A program made the position numbers and the translations under genes. A stretch of DNA of 51,362 bases from Deltaproteobacteria bacterium (GTDB taxonomy: Bacteria; Bdellovibrionota_B; Oligoflexia; Oligoflexales; CAIYRB01), in assembly GCA_016874735.1 (NCBI GenBank), contig VGTI01000025.1:1-51362 (forward strand). Reading direction: 5' to 3'. Every line of letters begins with the position of its first letter. The first letter of the stretch is position 1. The notes beneath the pieces were generated by a model, which ran no database searches, was not told the DNA's origin, and saw nothing but the letters and a program-made list of their open reading frames with translations. Of the stretch, positions 50,349 to 51,362 are shown piece by piece.

Positions 50349-50549
50349 AATGGCCACCAACTTGATGGTAACAAATGCCTGACAAATCGTCAGCATAGAG
50401 CTAAAGGCCTTGAGCCCCAAGCGTTTGCGGCCAAGCCACCTGAGGCCGGCACAGCCACCTGGAGACCGCACGAGCAAAAAACCTTGCCTTTGCCTGGTGC
50501 CGCCTATAAACGCTAGTGACTAGCATTTCTTTTGGTCAGGAGTACAGGT

Positions 50550-51362
50550 ATGGCAACTGCGGCAGGGACTTACGATGTAGTGGTGATCGGCTCTGGTCCA
50601 GGCGGAGAGGTGGCAGCCATTCGCGCCGCTCAGCTCGGGCTTAAGACGGCTCTGGTCGAAAAGGCTCCCCACCTCGGCGGCACCTGTCTCAACTGGGGAT
50701 GTATTCCCACCAAAGCCCTACTGGAGTCGGCCAAGACTTACACTAAACTGCTACATGCTAACGATCTCGGCTTCTCCGTCGGCAACGTCGCCTACGACTG
50801 GGAGCGCATCATGCAGCGCAAGCAGGGTATCGTCGATGCACAGCGCAAGGGTCTGCGCTTTTTGATGAAGAAAAACAAGATCGACGTCTACGAGGGCCAC
50901 GGACGCCTAGCTGGTAAAGGCCAGGTTTCCGTCACCGCCGCCGATGGCAAAGTGACTAAAGTGGCAACGCGCTACGCTCTGGTCGCTACGGGATCGCGCG
51001 TGCGGACGCTGCCGTTTGCCAAGACTAATGGCAAAACGATCATTGATTCCGACGACATTTTGTCGCTGAAAAAAGTGCCAAAATCACTGTGCGTCATCGG
51101 AGGCGGTGTGGTTGGCACTGAGTTTGCCTCGCTCTATGGGCGCTTTGGTAGTGAAGTCAGCATTGTCGAAATGGCGCCTCAAATTTTGCCGAGCGAAGAC
51201 GCTGACAGCGTGAAAGAGCTGGTACGCCAACTCAAAAAGCAAAATGTTGCGGTTGAAGTTGGCACTAAACTTACTGGCGTTGAAGACAAAGGCGATTACG
51301 CGCTTGTCACCACTGAGGGTCAAAAGCCGCGCGCCTTTGAGGTCGTCCTGGTGGCGATTGGT
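50550..51362 (+). CDS. lpdA: Dihydrolipoyl dehydrogenase, 5' part
   Basis: This is the E3 flavoprotein that reoxidises dihydrolipoyl groups of pyruvate and 2-oxoglutarate dehydrogenase complexes. The gene runs off the window end after 271 codons; the intact enzyme would be about 470 residues. The FAD-binding VIGSGPGGEVAAIRAAQLG and the redox-active disulfide in LGGTCLNWGCIPTKAL are complete, ATGSRVR follows, and the NAD-binding VIGGGVVGTEFASLYGRFG is present before the cut. ATG 50550 has AGGAG seven bases upstream. Which complex it serves cannot be told here. Confidence 0.95.
   Translation, partial: MATAAGTYDVVVIGSGPGGEVAAIRAAQLGLKTALVEKAPHLGGTCLNWGCIPTKALLESAKTYTKLLHANDLGFSVGNVAYDWERIMQRKQGIVDAQRKGLRFLMKKNKIDVYEGHGRLAGKGQVSVTAADGKVTKVATRYALVATGSRVRTLPFAKTNGKTIIDSDDILSLKKVPKSLCVIGGGVVGTEFASLYGRFGSEVSIVEMAPQILPSEDADSVKELVRQLKKQNVAVEVGTKLTGVEDKGDYALVTTEGQKPRAFEVVLVAIG

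Overview
This window is chromosomal DNA of a Gram-negative bacterium. It encodes a TolC-type outer-membrane channel, an RND transporter, a FadL-type porin, and about a dozen lipoproteins with clear lipoboxes. Several features are familiar from Bdellovibrionota/Oligoflexia genomes and lead me to infer that group, without proof: the density of secreted lipoproteins, 7TM-DISM receptor cyclases, secreted proteins with GGTG tail-fibre repeats, and an RDD protein with a conserved N-terminal motif. There are no rRNA or tRNA genes, no CRISPR array, and no insertion sequence or phage module that I can recognise.

Layout. Bases 1-409 hold no convincing gene. From 410 to 12843 lies an accessory, envelope-directed region: a 42-residue ORF, unknown lipoproteins, a YjbQ-family protein, a C-terminal beta-propeller lipoprotein behind four 16-bp tandem repeats, a probable outer-membrane protein, a trypsin-like serine protease lipoprotein, a gluzincin metalloprotease lipoprotein, and a DTW-domain tRNA-modifying enzyme with an unusual start. 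From 13020 to 20962 come a class-3 aldehyde dehydrogenase, a von Willebrand A lipoprotein ending in a strong terminator, and two tandem paralogous membrane receptors. Each receptor combines an extracytoplasmic domain, seven membrane helices, a class III nucleotide cyclase and a PilZ-like C-terminus. From 21117 to 26217 are a DUF3025 protein and a two-gene minus-strand unit: a very large secreted tail-fibre-like protein and a glycine-rich secreted protein.

From 26376 to 34434 the minus strand carries trpBA behind a BamE/SmpA-like lipoprotein, a membrane protein, an RND pump and TolC with no adaptor gene beside them. A ribbon-helix-helix-like small protein (34692-34937), preceded by an operator-like array with 21-bp spacing, faces an HTH regulator carrying a catalytically dead ImmA/IrrE-like domain. 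The rest is more housekeeping in character. The minus strand has an RDD protein, cysS, greA, a FadL porin, an M48 lipoprotein, an SH3 protein and tyrS. A CobU-like protein, a small outer-membrane barrel and a CXXCH lipoprotein follow on the plus strand. A mutL-miaA-ubiE run lies on the minus strand, engB is on the plus strand, and the 5' part of lpdA runs off the window end.

Working together: trpB and trpA form one enzyme; RND and TolC should form one efflux or secretion pathway with an adaptor encoded elsewhere; the two receptor cyclases look like one signalling unit that could join a cyclic nucleotide output to c-di-GMP sensing; mutL, miaA and ubiE are a compact cotranscribed group. The least described parts are the cyclase pair, the fibre/glycine-rich pair and the regulator pair at 34589-35986.
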